Shown in pieces: positions 42,032-49,530 of a DNA stretch of 60,167 nucleotides (its first letter is position 1; each line of letters begins with the position of its first letter). Origin of the DNA: Candidatus Pacearchaeota archaeon (GTDB lineage Archaea; Nanobdellota; Nanobdellia; Pacearchaeales; GW2011-AR1). The DNA lies in assembly GCA_018304105.1 (NCBI GenBank), contig JAGVWX010000017.1, positions 1 to 60,167 on the forward strand, written 5' to 3'. The notes beneath the pieces are model-generated. The model did no database searches, had not been told where the DNA came from, and saw nothing but the letters and a program-made list of their open reading frames with translations. Made by a program: the position numbers and the translations under genes.

Positions 42032-42101
42032 TCGCAATAGATATCGCACTTAATATAAACAACATCAATGCAATCGCAAAATAAACTCTTTCCCTGTCCA
42101 T
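42015..42101 (-). CDS. tiny membrane peptide (28 aa)
   Basis: MDRERVYFAIALMLFILSAI continues to SIAIKGLG, one membrane helix. A TATA box AATTTAAATA (about 42123-42132) lies 22-30 bases before the ATG, consistent with a leaderless mini-gene. It overlaps the stop of the convergent protease gene. Confidence 0.45.
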   Translation of the reverse strand: MDRERVYFAIALMLFILSAISIAIKGLG

Positions 42102-42222
42102 GTTTTCTAAAAAAACCAGTCCTATTTAAATTATGTGTTAGCTTCGAAGGTGTTTGAAGCTAGAGATCAAAATCGGTTCACACAAGTGCCGCAATAATCG
42201 CAAACATTAACTCTCTTTCTGT

Positions 42223-42555
42223 TTAGTATCTAAACCTTCTTTCGTAATCTTTATGCCTTGTAAACCATTCTAAGATAATTGCAACTATTTCAACTTTCTC
42301 TTCTGCAGTTAGCGTGTAAATAAGTCTCCAGCCCATGCCCTTACTCAGCTCAACCCAATATGCGTTATTCGTTCCCTTTTTCGTATACTCTTTGGGAATC
42401 AGACGTTTAGGTATTGGCTGCCCGAACGTCGGATTTTCTTTTATTCTTCCAATGACATAATCAATTCGTTTTCTAAGTGGCGCGCCTTTTGATAAATTCA
42501 GATATTCCCGTTCCAACTTGTCATCAATAAAAACAACCCTGACTGGTTTTGCCAT
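42223..42555 (-). CDS. RelE-family toxin
   Basis: About 110 residues of the RelE/ParE fold (KLEREYLNLSKGAPLRKRIDYVIGRI and a C-terminal WRLIYTL...VEIVAIILEW...YERRFRY). RelE-type toxins cleave mRNA at the ribosome. The gene follows the putative antitoxin gene by 21 bases on the same strand. The start at 42555 begins MAKPVRVVFID, an upstream in-frame start being less likely. Confidence 0.85.
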   Translation of the reverse strand: MAKPVRVVFIDDKLEREYLNLSKGAPLRKRIDYVIGRIKENPTFGQPIPKRLIPKEYTKKGTNNAYWVELSKGMGWRLIYTLTAEEKVEIVAIILEWFTRHKDYERRFRY

Positions 42556-42576
42556 AATAAACAAAAGATAAAAGAA

Positions 42577-42861
42577 TTAATAATGTTTTCTAGTCGCCAT
42601 CTTCTTAGCTAGCTTTGGATTCCATATGTAAGTAATAATGCCATCATCAGAAGTGATTATTTTATTAATTTCTTCAAGATAATCCAAGATTATGACGTAA
42701 GTCGGCCACATTACCTTCCTCGGCAATCTCTCCCAAATCTGTGTTTTCTTAAACTCTCCGCTATTTTTCTCAACGGTCTCCTCTACCATCCTAACAGTTT
42801 CAAGTGTTGGGGCCCTGAACAGCCTTGCAACTCCTTTTCTGTCTTCTAATTTTTGTGCCAT
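42577..42861 (-). CDS. putative antitoxin with winged-helix-like fold
   Basis: A 94-residue basic protein upstream of the RelE-like toxin gene. It contains helix-rich segments ending IITYIWNPKLAKKMATRKHY and may bind the palindrome at its own promoter. The family is not recognised by name. The ATG at 42861 lies four bases from that palindrome, and the TATA box overlaps the operator. Confidence 0.7.
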   Translation of the reverse strand: MAQKLEDRKGVARLFRAPTLETVRMVEETVEKNSGEFKKTQIWERLPRKVMWPTYVIILDYLEEINKIITSDDGIITYIWNPKLAKKMATRKHY

Positions 42862-42864
42862 TCA

Positions 42865-42893
42865 TACCTATCAATTGATAGGTATTTATATTT
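42865..42893 (-). promoter_or_regulatory. toxin-antitoxin promoter with 20-bp perfect palindrome
   Basis: TACCTATCAATTGATAGGTA (42865-42884) is a perfect palindrome that overlaps the end of the TATA box (minus-strand TATAAATA, 42883-42890) and covers the expected start site, four bases before the antitoxin ATG. This is the expected place for repression by the antitoxin or the complex. Confidence 0.8.
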
Positions 42894-42962
42894 TTCCATA
42901 ACTCTGTGAAATTAAAGTTAGAAAAAGATAAAATACTTTAAGCAATCCATCTTAATTACTTT

Positions 42963-43222
42963 ATGTACGAAATCTTCACCGCAAATTCTAAAACCGAAAA
43001 AAGATTATCATGGTATGCAAAATCAAGAAAAGACATCAAAGATAAACTAGACAGGTTAAAAGAAGCTCCTCGCAAAGCGAACGGTGCCCATCCATTGCAT
43101 GGACGATTAGATGGCAAGTGGGGGGCTGCTGGCTTGGCGCAAATATCAGAGCAGTTTATTCAATCGACGAAAAAGACAAACGCATTATCATCGAATCAGT
43201 TGGTTCACACAAAATTTACTAA
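42963..43222 (+). pseudogene. RelE-like toxin gene, one-base frameshift
   Basis: The frame starts MYEIFTANSKTEKRLSWYAKS and carries PLHGRLDGKW; after the G6 run at 43120-43125 the RelE-type tail continues in the next frame (CWLGANIRAVYSIDEKDKR, then IIIESVGSHKIY, stop 43222). A single added G restores the gene. Expression would depend on that base. It is convergent with a ribbon-helix-helix gene, which may be its old partner. Confidence 0.7.
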
Positions 43223-43228
43223 GAATAT

Positions 43229-43456
43229 CTAATAATTAAATTTCTTCACGTTTCCTTTCTTTATGTTCTTCTCGCTCGCAACAATCTGTTCCATCATATC
43301 CTTGTCCTCGACTATTTCCTTTTCTTCCAGCTTTCTTATCTTATCTCTGATTGATTCTCTGACAAATTCCGTCTTCGTAGTATAATGATGCTTCTTCATT
43401 ACTTTCTCTATCGCATCCAAGAAGTTCCTCTCCAGCTTCAAGCTTATATTTTCCAT
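43229..43456 (-). CDS. ribbon-helix-helix antitoxin-like protein
   Basis: A 75-residue protein with a typical RHH N-terminal strand and helices (MENISLKLERNFLDAIEKVM...TKTEFVRESIRDKI) and a charged C-terminal tail that could wrap a toxin. The promoter contains two direct ACTATGTA repeats 10 bp apart, as RHH dimers bind. The neighbouring relE-like gene is on the other strand, so pairing is uncertain. Confidence 0.8.
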   Translation of the reverse strand: MENISLKLERNFLDAIEKVMKKHHYTTKTEFVRESIRDKIRKLEEKEIVEDKDMMEQIVASEKNIKKGNVKKFNY

Positions 43457-43461
43457 CTTAC

Positions 43462-43490
43462 TACTATGTATTACTATGTAGTATTTAAAT
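43462..43490 (-). promoter_or_regulatory. RHH operator and TATA box
   Basis: TACTATGTA occurs at 43462-43470 and 43472-43480, spaced one helical turn, between the ATG (43456) and the TATA box (minus ATTTAAATAC, 43481-43490). The site is placed for autoregulation. Confidence 0.65.
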
Positions 43491-43528
43491 ATTCTGGCTT
43501 ACCATGTTTTCTAAGACATTTCGTAGAA

Positions 43529-44185
43529 CTAGGACAACTCAACCTTCTCGCACCACTCGCAGTTCTTCTCAGGACATTTCTCATTTAATAACCCAATCGC
43601 CTTCTCAAATATCTTCTCCGCGTTCTTAATGTCAATCTTTCTCTTCACAAGCGAAGTGTCGAATATGACTTCTCCTGTTTCGGTTACTTCTTTTGGAACG
43701 TAAAACAAAAGGAAAGCATATTCTTCTGTCTCGTATCCTTTCTTCCTCAAAAGAAAATTGTAAATGTCAAGCTGGTCCTGGTAATGGTCCGCCGTGTCTT
43801 CTTTCAGCTCATACCCCCTCGTCTTGTAATCCAGGACTATGAGTTTCTTTCCCTTCATAAGAATATTGTCCACCGCCCCCCTCAGAATATTTCCCCCCTT
43901 ATCCTCGTAAGCAATCCCCTTGAAGTTGCTTCTCCATATAGCAAGCAGTTCGTGGTCATCAAACAGTTTCATGCTCTTGCACTCTCCGTTCTTCCTCAGC
44001 TCTGGAGGCAATTCCCCTCTCTCCATGAACTTGTTGAAATGCGTTTTGAGTATCGCATCCATCCCTGACGGCAGTGAAGGAAAAATTCCAGCAGGCCTTT
44101 TCCATATCTTGTGCTGTGTCAGCCAAAAGCATCGAGGGCATTCTTTCATCAAGCTTAGCGAGGACGGAGATAGTTTATACATCAT
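43529..44185 (-). CDS. Cas4/RecB-like PD-(D/E)XK nuclease with Cys cluster
   Basis: About 218 residues: an N-terminal ECPRCFWL pair of cysteines, a RecB-family nuclease core with GAVDNIL, LIVLDYKTRG (D-x-K) and QLDIYNFLL, and a C-terminal CPEKNCEWC. Cysteines at both ends match the [4Fe-4S] site of Cas4/AddB-type exonucleases. No cas genes are near, so it is more likely a general or defence-linked nuclease. Two decayed copies of its first bases occur at 37.2 and 45.6 kb. Confidence 0.85.
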   Translation of the reverse strand: MMYKLSPSSLSLMKECPRCFWLTQHKIWKRPAGIFPSLPSGMDAILKTHFNKFMERGELPPELRKNGECKSMKLFDDHELLAIWRSNFKGIAYEDKGGNILRGAVDNILMKGKKLIVLDYKTRGYELKEDTADHYQDQLDIYNFLLRKKGYETEEYAFLLFYVPKEVTETGEVIFDTSLVKRKIDIKNAEKIFEKAIGLLNEKCPEKNCEWCEKVELS

Positions 44186-44400
44186 CACATCAGTTTAGTA
44201 AGAAAAGTTAATAAGGTTTTGTAATTTGAAGATTTTATGGAATTAAAGGATGTCAGAAGTTTTTTAGAAGAAATAAATTAAGGCCCAAAGTAACGTTTAT
44301 ATAATGCCTAAACTTTTAATATTTATGAAAAAGAAAGACAGAACCGTCGTTAACTCTGATTTATCAAAATATTTAAATAGATCTTGTTTTAGGAAATAAT

Positions 44401-44649
44401 ATGGCAGAACAATCATCTCAACCAAGAGGAATGGAAGAATTTGAAGGCGATAGCAAATGGTTCTATAAAAATATAGATTCCCTCAGAAAAGAAAATTCAG
44501 GAAAATACGTTGCAATAAAAGATAAAAAAATTATAGCTTCTGGAAAAGACATTGAAATAGTGGTAGAAATGGTAGAAAAAAAAGGAGAGAACCCCGCTTA
44601 TATAGTAATGGAGTTTTTATACCCTGAGGGAACAGTGATTCTTTTATAA
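44401..44649 (+). CDS. DUF5678 protein (82 aa)
   Basis: The pattern W-F-YKN...GKYVAIKDKKIIASGKDIE...YPEGTVILL is that of DUF5678. A TATA box ATTTAAATA (about 44370-44378) lies 22 bases before the ATG. The gene is followed one base later by a retropepsin-like gene, a partnership seen in other archaea, and the two probably work together. Function unknown. Confidence 0.8.
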   Translation: MAEQSSQPRGMEEFEGDSKWFYKNIDSLRKENSGKYVAIKDKKIIASGKDIEIVVEMVEKKGENPAYIVMEFLYPEGTVILL

Positions 44650-44650
44650 A

Positions 44651-45082
44651 ATGAGAATTCCAGTAAGGGTTGAGTTTTTTGCTGGAGGACTAAGACCGGT
44701 AGTGACATTAACGATTCGTTCTGAAATACCACACATTTTTGGTTTTGTAAATGCTGTCATCGACACTGGAAGTCCAACTACTATCCTTGGCGCTGGTGAT
44801 GTTCAGAGAATGCGAATATCACAGATTCAAATGCAAAAACTAACTGGAGAAGAAAAAGAAGTAAATCTTGGTGGAGCTCAAATAAAAACAAGAATTCTAT
44901 CAGAAGCAAATCTAAGCGTAGGAGAAAAATTGAACGTAAAGATACCTGTTCAGATACCTGTAAAAATAACCAAAGGTACTCCGCCCCCATCAATCATCGG
45001 AGTAGATTTTTTGCTTGAAGGAAAACTAAAGTTTCTCTTTGACCCCAATGCAAAAGAAGCATATCTTGAAACATCAGATTAA
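44651..45082 (+). CDS. retropepsin-like aspartic protease (143 aa)
   Basis: The motif AVIDTGSPTTIL (catalytic Asp38) and a later IIGVDFLLEG fit the clan AA retropepsin fold, which dimerises to make an active site. It is probably cytosolic, as no signal peptide is present. It is coupled to the DUF5678 gene, which may be a substrate or partner. Which protein it cuts is unknown. Confidence 0.8.
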   Translation: MRIPVRVEFFAGGLRPVVTLTIRSEIPHIFGFVNAVIDTGSPTTILGAGDVQRMRISQIQMQKLTGEEKEVNLGGAQIKTRILSEANLSVGEKLNVKIPVQIPVKITKGTPPPSIIGVDFLLEGKLKFLFDPNAKEAYLETSD

Positions 45083-45113
45083 TCTCATTTCAAACTCCCC
45101 TTGAAAAAATAGG

Positions 45114-45182
45114 AAACCCGGCATATCCTCTGAAGAGGGTAACACCGGGGACTTGAATATGATTCATAGTATCCTCGGGTTT
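45114..45182 (+). other. structured intergenic element with alternative pairings
   Basis: AAACCCG (45114-45120) pairs with CGGGTTT (45176-45182). CCCGG (45117-45121) can instead pair with CCGGG (45145-45149), and hairpins CCTC-TGAA-GAGG and TGAAT/ATTCA form inside. The two outer pairings exclude each other. It lies between the retropepsin stop and a TATA box (45180-45187), so it may be a 3' end, a terminator or a small RNA. Confidence 0.45.
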
Positions 45183-45215
45183 AAAAGTGATAAGCGCATG
45201 GAATAGTGATAGAAA

Positions 45216-45575
45216 ATGGCAAGACAAATTAAAACAATAGACTATGACGCCGGCAACGATATATTTTTTATTTCTGATGGCGAGAAGGTAAAAGCCTCTT
45301 TAGACATTGGAGATTTCGTCTTAGACGTAAATCATAATAACCTTATCTGCGGCATAGAAATAATGGATGCGAGTGAGAATTTAGGCATCAGCAAAGAGAA
45401 TTTAAAATATATTCAAAACATAAAAATGTCTGTTACATATAAAACAAATCATGTTTACGTTCTGCTCATGATAGCCTTCGAGAAAGATGGAAAGGAAGTG
45501 AATGTGCCAATCCCTTTAACTCTCAGCCTAGGGCACAAGATCCCAAGAAAAGAAGTTCTCGTTTATAATTTGTAA
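45216..45575 (+). CDS. DUF2283 protein (119 aa)
   Basis: The N-terminal half has the DUF2283 pattern (IDYDAGNDIFFI...LDIGDFVLDVN...CGIEIMDAS). A TTTAAAAG box 29-36 bases before the ATG gives a short leader. These proteins often lie beside toxin or restriction genes, and this one is next to the type I restriction locus. Function not established. Confidence 0.8.
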   Translation: MARQIKTIDYDAGNDIFFISDGEKVKASLDIGDFVLDVNHNNLICGIEIMDASENLGISKENLKYIQNIKMSVTYKTNHVYVLLMIAFEKDGKEVNVPIPLTLSLGHKIPRKEVLVYNL

Positions 45576-45595
45576 TTTATAGTTGCGTTGGTCAG

Positions 45596-45710
45596 TCAGC
45601 CAAAAGCATCTCGGGCATTCTTTCATCAAGCTCAAAGATGATGGGGAGAGTTTGTATGTGGACGTCATTACATCAGTTTAGTAGGAAAAGTTAATAAGGT
45701 TTTGTAATTT
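45596..45710. repeat. duplicated start of the Cas4-like gene, upstream of hsdM
   Basis: These 115 bases repeat 44119-44227 with about 80 percent identity by eye. The minus strand still encodes TYKLSPSSLSLMKECPRCFW before running into other sequence, so it is a truncated gene relic. On the plus strand the same bases form the upstream region of hsdM. Confidence 0.7.
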
Positions 45711-45719
45711 GTGCAATGT

Positions 45720-47162
45720 ATGGAAAACAACCACAATCTAGGCGGAATCATAAAATCGCTTAGAGACATAATGAGAAAAGATCCGGGTGTAGACGGCGAC
45801 GCTCAAAGAGTATCTCAAATGGTTTGGATGATTTTTCTTAAAGTGTTTGATTCCATGGAAGAAGAACGAGAAGCAGAGGACAGCAGCTACAAATCTCCTT
45901 TGCCTGGAAAAATTCGTTGGAGAAACTGGGCTGCAGATGAAGAAGGTTTGACTGGGGACGACCTGCTTGATTTTGTAAATAATACTGTATTCAAAGAACT
46001 AAAAGGTCTGGCATTAGACGAGAAAACTGACCCAAGAGGGTTTATTGTTAAACAAGTATTTGAGGATGCATACAATTACATGAAAAGTGGCGTTTCAATG
46101 CGCCAAGTTATCAACAAGATTAATCAAATTGATTTTACTAAGGCTGAAGACAGGCATTTGTTCAACGATATTTACGAGACAATTCTAAAAGAGCTACAAA
46201 ACGCAGGCAGCGCGGGAGAATTTTACACACCGAGGCCAGTTACTCAATTTATTGTTGACATGGTAAATCCAAAACTAGGAGAGAAAGTACTTGACCCAGC
46301 ATGCGGAACAGGTGGCTTTCTAATCTCTGCCTTGAACAACATGCAAAAAGAAGTGAAAAGCATCGATGACAACAAAGTCTTACAAGAAAACCTTCATGGA
46401 ATAGAAAAGAAGCCGATGCCTCATTTACTTTGCATGACGAATATGATTCTTCATGATATTGATATTCCAAACATCCGTCACGACAACTCTCTTTCACGGC
46501 CAATCATAGACTACACAGCAAGAGACATGGTCAATGTCGTAGTCACAAATCCACCTTTCGGCGGAGCCGAAGAAGAAGGCATTGAGAATAATTTCCCAAG
46601 CGAATTCCGAACTCGAGAAACCGCAGATCTTTTTCTAGTTCTAATAATGAAGTTGTTGCGAGATGAAGGGCGGTGTGGCTTAGTCCTCCCAGACGGTTTT
46701 CTCTTCGGCGAGGGCGTTAAGACAAGAATCAAACAAAAACTCCTCGAGGAGTTTAACTTGCATACTATTGTCAGACTTCCAAATGGAGTTTTCAATCCCT
46801 ATACTGGAATCCGAACAAACCTCTTGTTCTTCACAAAGGGCCAACCAACAAAAGAGATTTGGTATTTCGAACATCCTCTTCCAGAAGGTTACAAAACTTA
46901 CAACAAAACCAAGCCTATGAGACTTGAAGAGTTCAAACTAGAAAAGGAATGGTGGAACGACCGCAACAACAAGAAGTTCAAGCAATTTTGTTGGAAGGTC
47001 CCTCTAGAAGAAATTCACAAGAGGAATTTTAATCTGGATATTAATAACCCAAACAATGTTGACAAAACTAAAGACATGACTTCAAAAGAAATAGCAGAAT
47101 TGATAAGAAAAAATCTCGAAGCTTCAATTAAATCCATACAGAATCTTTCAAAAGAAATCTAA
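45720..47162 (+). CDS. hsdM: type I restriction-modification methylase subunit HsdM
   Basis: 480 residues. The N-terminal helical HsdM_N region is followed by the N6-adenine methylase domain with GEFYTPRPV, the SAM motif DPACGTGGFL and catalytic NPPFGG, which methylates DNA at the site chosen by HsdS. The start is taken as ATG 45720, a GTG nine bases upstream being in frame. HsdS follows after one base. Confidence 0.96.
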   Translation: MENNHNLGGIIKSLRDIMRKDPGVDGDAQRVSQMVWMIFLKVFDSMEEEREAEDSSYKSPLPGKIRWRNWAADEEGLTGDDLLDFVNNTVFKELKGLALDEKTDPRGFIVKQVFEDAYNYMKSGVSMRQVINKINQIDFTKAEDRHLFNDIYETILKELQNAGSAGEFYTPRPVTQFIVDMVNPKLGEKVLDPACGTGGFLISALNNMQKEVKSIDDNKVLQENLHGIEKKPMPHLLCMTNMILHDIDIPNIRHDNSLSRPIIDYTARDMVNVVVTNPPFGGAEEEGIENNFPSEFRTRETADLFLVLIMKLLRDEGRCGLVLPDGFLFGEGVKTRIKQKLLEEFNLHTIVRLPNGVFNPYTGIRTNLLFFTKGQPTKEIWYFEHPLPEGYKTYNKTKPMRLEEFKLEKEWWNDRNNKKFKQFCWKVPLEEIHKRNFNLDINNPNNVDKTKDMTSKEIAELIRKNLEASIKSIQNLSKEI

Positions 47163-47163
47163 A

Positions 47164-48492
47164 ATGAAAACGGTTCCATTGTCTCAAGTCGTAAAGCAAA
47201 AAAAAGATATAATCAGAATTGATGATTCGCAAGAATACAAAAGAGTAAGAATCCGGATTCACAGAAAAGGAATGGTTCTAAGAGATATTGTAAAGGGTTT
47301 AGAGATTAAGACTAAATCTCAGCAAGTTTGCAAAGAAGGACAATTATTAGTTGCAGAGATTGATGCAAAAGTCGGGGGATATGGAATAGTAACAAAAGAC
47401 TTAGACGGTGCAATTGTTAGTAGCCACTATTACCTGTTCGACATTGATAACGCCCGGCTCTCACAAGAATACCTCGGGCATATATTAAAAACTGATATGT
47501 TCTTTTCCCAGATAAAAGCAGAAGGAAGTACAAATTATGCGTCAATTAGACCAAAGCACATTTTAGAAATCGAAATCCCCCTTCCGTCACTCGAAGAACA
47601 AAAGAAAATCGTTAGAAAACTAGATAGCTACTCCTCGGCAAAAGACAAAGTAGAAAGTCATAATTCTGAGAACATAGAATTAATCACAAAGCTCCGTTCC
47701 TCCATTCTCTCCGAAGCTGTCCAAGGCAAACTCGTTCCGCAAAATCCAAAAGACGAACCAGCATCTGAACTTCTCAAGAAAATCAAAGCCGAAAAAGACA
47801 AACTCATCCGCGAAAAGAAAATCAAAAAGGAAAAACCTCTGCCACCAATCTCCGAGGACGAAAAGCCTTATGCGTTACCGAAAGGATGGGCGTGGACGAG
47901 GTTGCCCAAAATTGTTACTTTTGATAATGGTTCAATAAGACGAGGCCCATTTGGTGGTTCGATAACAAAGCCGATGTTTGTTTCAAAAGGTTACAAAATT
48001 TATGAACAAAAAAATGCAATTTACAATAACTTCAAACTTGGCCATTATTATATTGATGAAAATAAATTTAATGAAATGAAAAATTTTGAAATAAAACCAA
48101 ACGATATAATAATTAGTTGCTCAGGAACGATTGGAAAGTTAGCAGTCGTACCTTTTGATGCAGAGAAAGGCATAATAAATCAAGCATTGCTCAAATTAAC
48201 TTTAAACCAAGAAATAATTACTAATGATTTTTTCAAAATTCTTTTTTATGCATATATAATGTCGACTAACACTTTAAATGACCTAAAAGGAACTGCGATG
48301 AAAAATATAGTTTCGATTGGAATTTTAAAGAAACTTCCCATTCCGCTTCCACCTCTCCCCGAGCAACACCGTATCGTGGAAAAAGTTGACAAGCTCATGA
48401 AACTCTGCGACGAGCTTGAAGCAAAAGTCAAAGAGAACCAACACAATGCTGAGAAGTTGATGGAAGCTGTTTTGAAAGAGAGTTTTGAATAA
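47164..48492 (+). CDS. hsdS: type I restriction specificity subunit HsdS
   Basis: 442 residues with two target-recognition domains, each followed by a conserved helix (IPLPSLEEQKKIVRKLDS; IPLPPLPEQHRIVEKVDK) that sets the spacing of the bipartite DNA site. The two halves of the target cannot be read from sequence. It is coupled to hsdM by a single-base gap. A long charged linker (about 190-240) joins the halves. Confidence 0.93.
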   Translation: MKTVPLSQVVKQKKDIIRIDDSQEYKRVRIRIHRKGMVLRDIVKGLEIKTKSQQVCKEGQLLVAEIDAKVGGYGIVTKDLDGAIVSSHYYLFDIDNARLSQEYLGHILKTDMFFSQIKAEGSTNYASIRPKHILEIEIPLPSLEEQKKIVRKLDSYSSAKDKVESHNSENIELITKLRSSILSEAVQGKLVPQNPKDEPASELLKKIKAEKDKLIREKKIKKEKPLPPISEDEKPYALPKGWAWTRLPKIVTFDNGSIRRGPFGGSITKPMFVSKGYKIYEQKNAIYNNFKLGHYYIDENKFNEMKNFEIKPNDIIISCSGTIGKLAVVPFDAEKGIINQALLKLTLNQEIITNDFFKILFYAYIMSTNTLNDLKGTAMKNIVSIGILKKLPIPLPPLPEQHRIVEKVDKLMKLCDELEAKVKENQHNAEKLMEAVLKESFE

Positions 48493-48547
48493 AAATGAGG
48501 TATACTAATAACTACTCTATCTTCTAAAATACTCGACGTTGTAATGC

Positions 48548-48576
48548 TTAAACTTCACAACAACAAAGTTTAAATA
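48548..48576 (+). promoter_or_regulatory. promoter and inverted repeat before the HTH-HEPN cluster
   Basis: TTAAACTT (48548-48555) and AAGTTTAA (48566-48573) form an inverted repeat overlapping the TATA box TTTAAATA (48569-48576), 22 bases before the ATG at 48598. The cluster therefore has its own regulated promoter, separate from hsdMS. Confidence 0.65.
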
Positions 48577-48597
48577 TACCCAAATTTTAACTGGGGC

Positions 48598-48825
48598 ATG
48601 GCTAAAAAAGATTTTGAGGAGCAGATTTTAAGAAGATTAGACGCTGTTATAGCCCTCATGCTTGAACCACAAACAAAAGAAATGAATGTTAAGGACAAGG
48701 TAGAAAGATTATACAATCTGGGACTAGACTATAATCAAATTGCCACGATTCTAAACAAGACTCCGGGCAATATTGCTGTCATAATCAATTCGCTGAAGAA
48801 AAAAGATGGAAAAGGAACAAACTGA
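48598..48825 (+). CDS. small HTH protein 1 of 4 (75 aa)
   Basis: An N-terminal helix (KKDFEEQILRRLDAVIAL) is followed by a helix-turn-helix close to sigma-region-4 or Trp-repressor type (RLYNLGLDYNQIATILNKTPGNIAVIINSL). The next three genes share this layout. It is the first of five genes that overlap one another, and it starts at a leaderless promoter. The overlap with the next gene is 20 bases. Function unknown. Confidence 0.8.
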   Translation: MAKKDFEEQILRRLDAVIALMLEPQTKEMNVKDKVERLYNLGLDYNQIATILNKTPGNIAVIINSLKKKDGKGTN

Positions 48826-49060
48826 CCTGTTAAAGAAGATTGACATGAAATTAGGGGCTTTGATAGCCTTGCAAATGGTAGAAGATAAACCGGAAAAAAA
48901 CAGGGAGAAAATAAAACTACTGTCTGACCTTGGCTTTGGTTATGCCGAAATAGCATCAATGTTAAATGTGCCGGCAGGATACGTTTCTAAAGAACGAAGT
49001 TTGATTAAAAAGAAATTAAAAGGAGAAGAAAAACAGGAGATTGAAATAAAAAATGGATGA
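48806..49060 (+). CDS. small HTH protein 2 of 4 (84 aa)
   Basis: Paralog of the previous protein: N-terminal helix LLKKIDMKLGALIALQMV, then DLGFGYAEIASMLNVPAGYV as the HTH and a basic tail. It overlaps the next gene by eight bases. Conservation of the hydrophobic LDA/ALIAL helix across the four proteins suggests they bind one another in a helical bundle. Confidence 0.78.
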   Translation: MEKEQTDLLKKIDMKLGALIALQMVEDKPEKNREKIKLLSDLGFGYAEIASMLNVPAGYVSKERSLIKKKLKGEEKQEIEIKNG

Positions 49061-49313
49061 AAAGACAATAATAGAAAAATTAGATATTCTAATAAAATTA
49101 AATGCATCAAATGTTATCAAAGAAGATAAAACACAAACAGAATCAATATTAAAATTAAATGGCATTGGAATTGGATATAAGGACATAGCAAAAATAATCG
49201 GAACCAGCGATAGCTATGTTGCTATGATAATTTCTAAAAACAAAAACAAAGATAGAAAGAAAAAAGATAATGCAAACATGAAGGAAGAAGCAGAAAATGC
49301 CAAAGAAGAATAA
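49053..49313 (+). CDS. small HTH protein 3 of 4 (86 aa)
   Basis: Third paralog, with IIEKLDILIKLNAS at the N-terminus, an HTH (NGIGIGYKDIAKIIGTSDSYVAMII) and a Lys/Asn/Glu-rich tail. It overlaps the fourth gene by 17 bases. Confidence 0.78.
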   Translation: MDEKTIIEKLDILIKLNASNVIKEDKTQTESILKLNGIGIGYKDIAKIIGTSDSYVAMIISKNKNKDRKKKDNANMKEEAENAKEE

Positions 49314-49530
49314 AGAAATTGAAGATAGATTGCAAACTATAGAATACCTGCTTGCAGGCATTCTAATGAAGAGAGAACCAAATATAAAAGAAGTTGCTAA
49401 AGTTATTGGGTGTTCAGATACAAAATTAAGTTCTCTATTTCCTGATAGAAAAAAGAAAGGAAAAAATAAACTTGATAATGAAGAGTCGATTGATAAAGGA
49501 GATGTAGAGAATAATGAGCAAATTAACTAA
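49297..49530 (+). CDS. small HTH protein 4 of 4 (77 aa)
   Basis: Fourth paralog (EDRLQTIEYLLAGILM, then NIKEVAKVIGCSDTKLSSLF). It is the most divergent of the four and has a shorter HTH spacing, with an acidic C-terminal tail. Its end overlaps the HEPN gene by 17 bases, so production of all five proteins is coupled. Confidence 0.75.
   Translation: MPKKNKEIEDRLQTIEYLLAGILMKREPNIKEVAKVIGCSDTKLSSLFPDRKKKGKNKLDNEESIDKGDVENNEQIN

Noticed and set aside
43529-44185. Cas4-like nuclease as part of a CRISPR system
   Set aside because: No repeats, Cas1 or Cas2 genes are visible; it is treated as a stand-alone RecB/Cas4-type nuclease.
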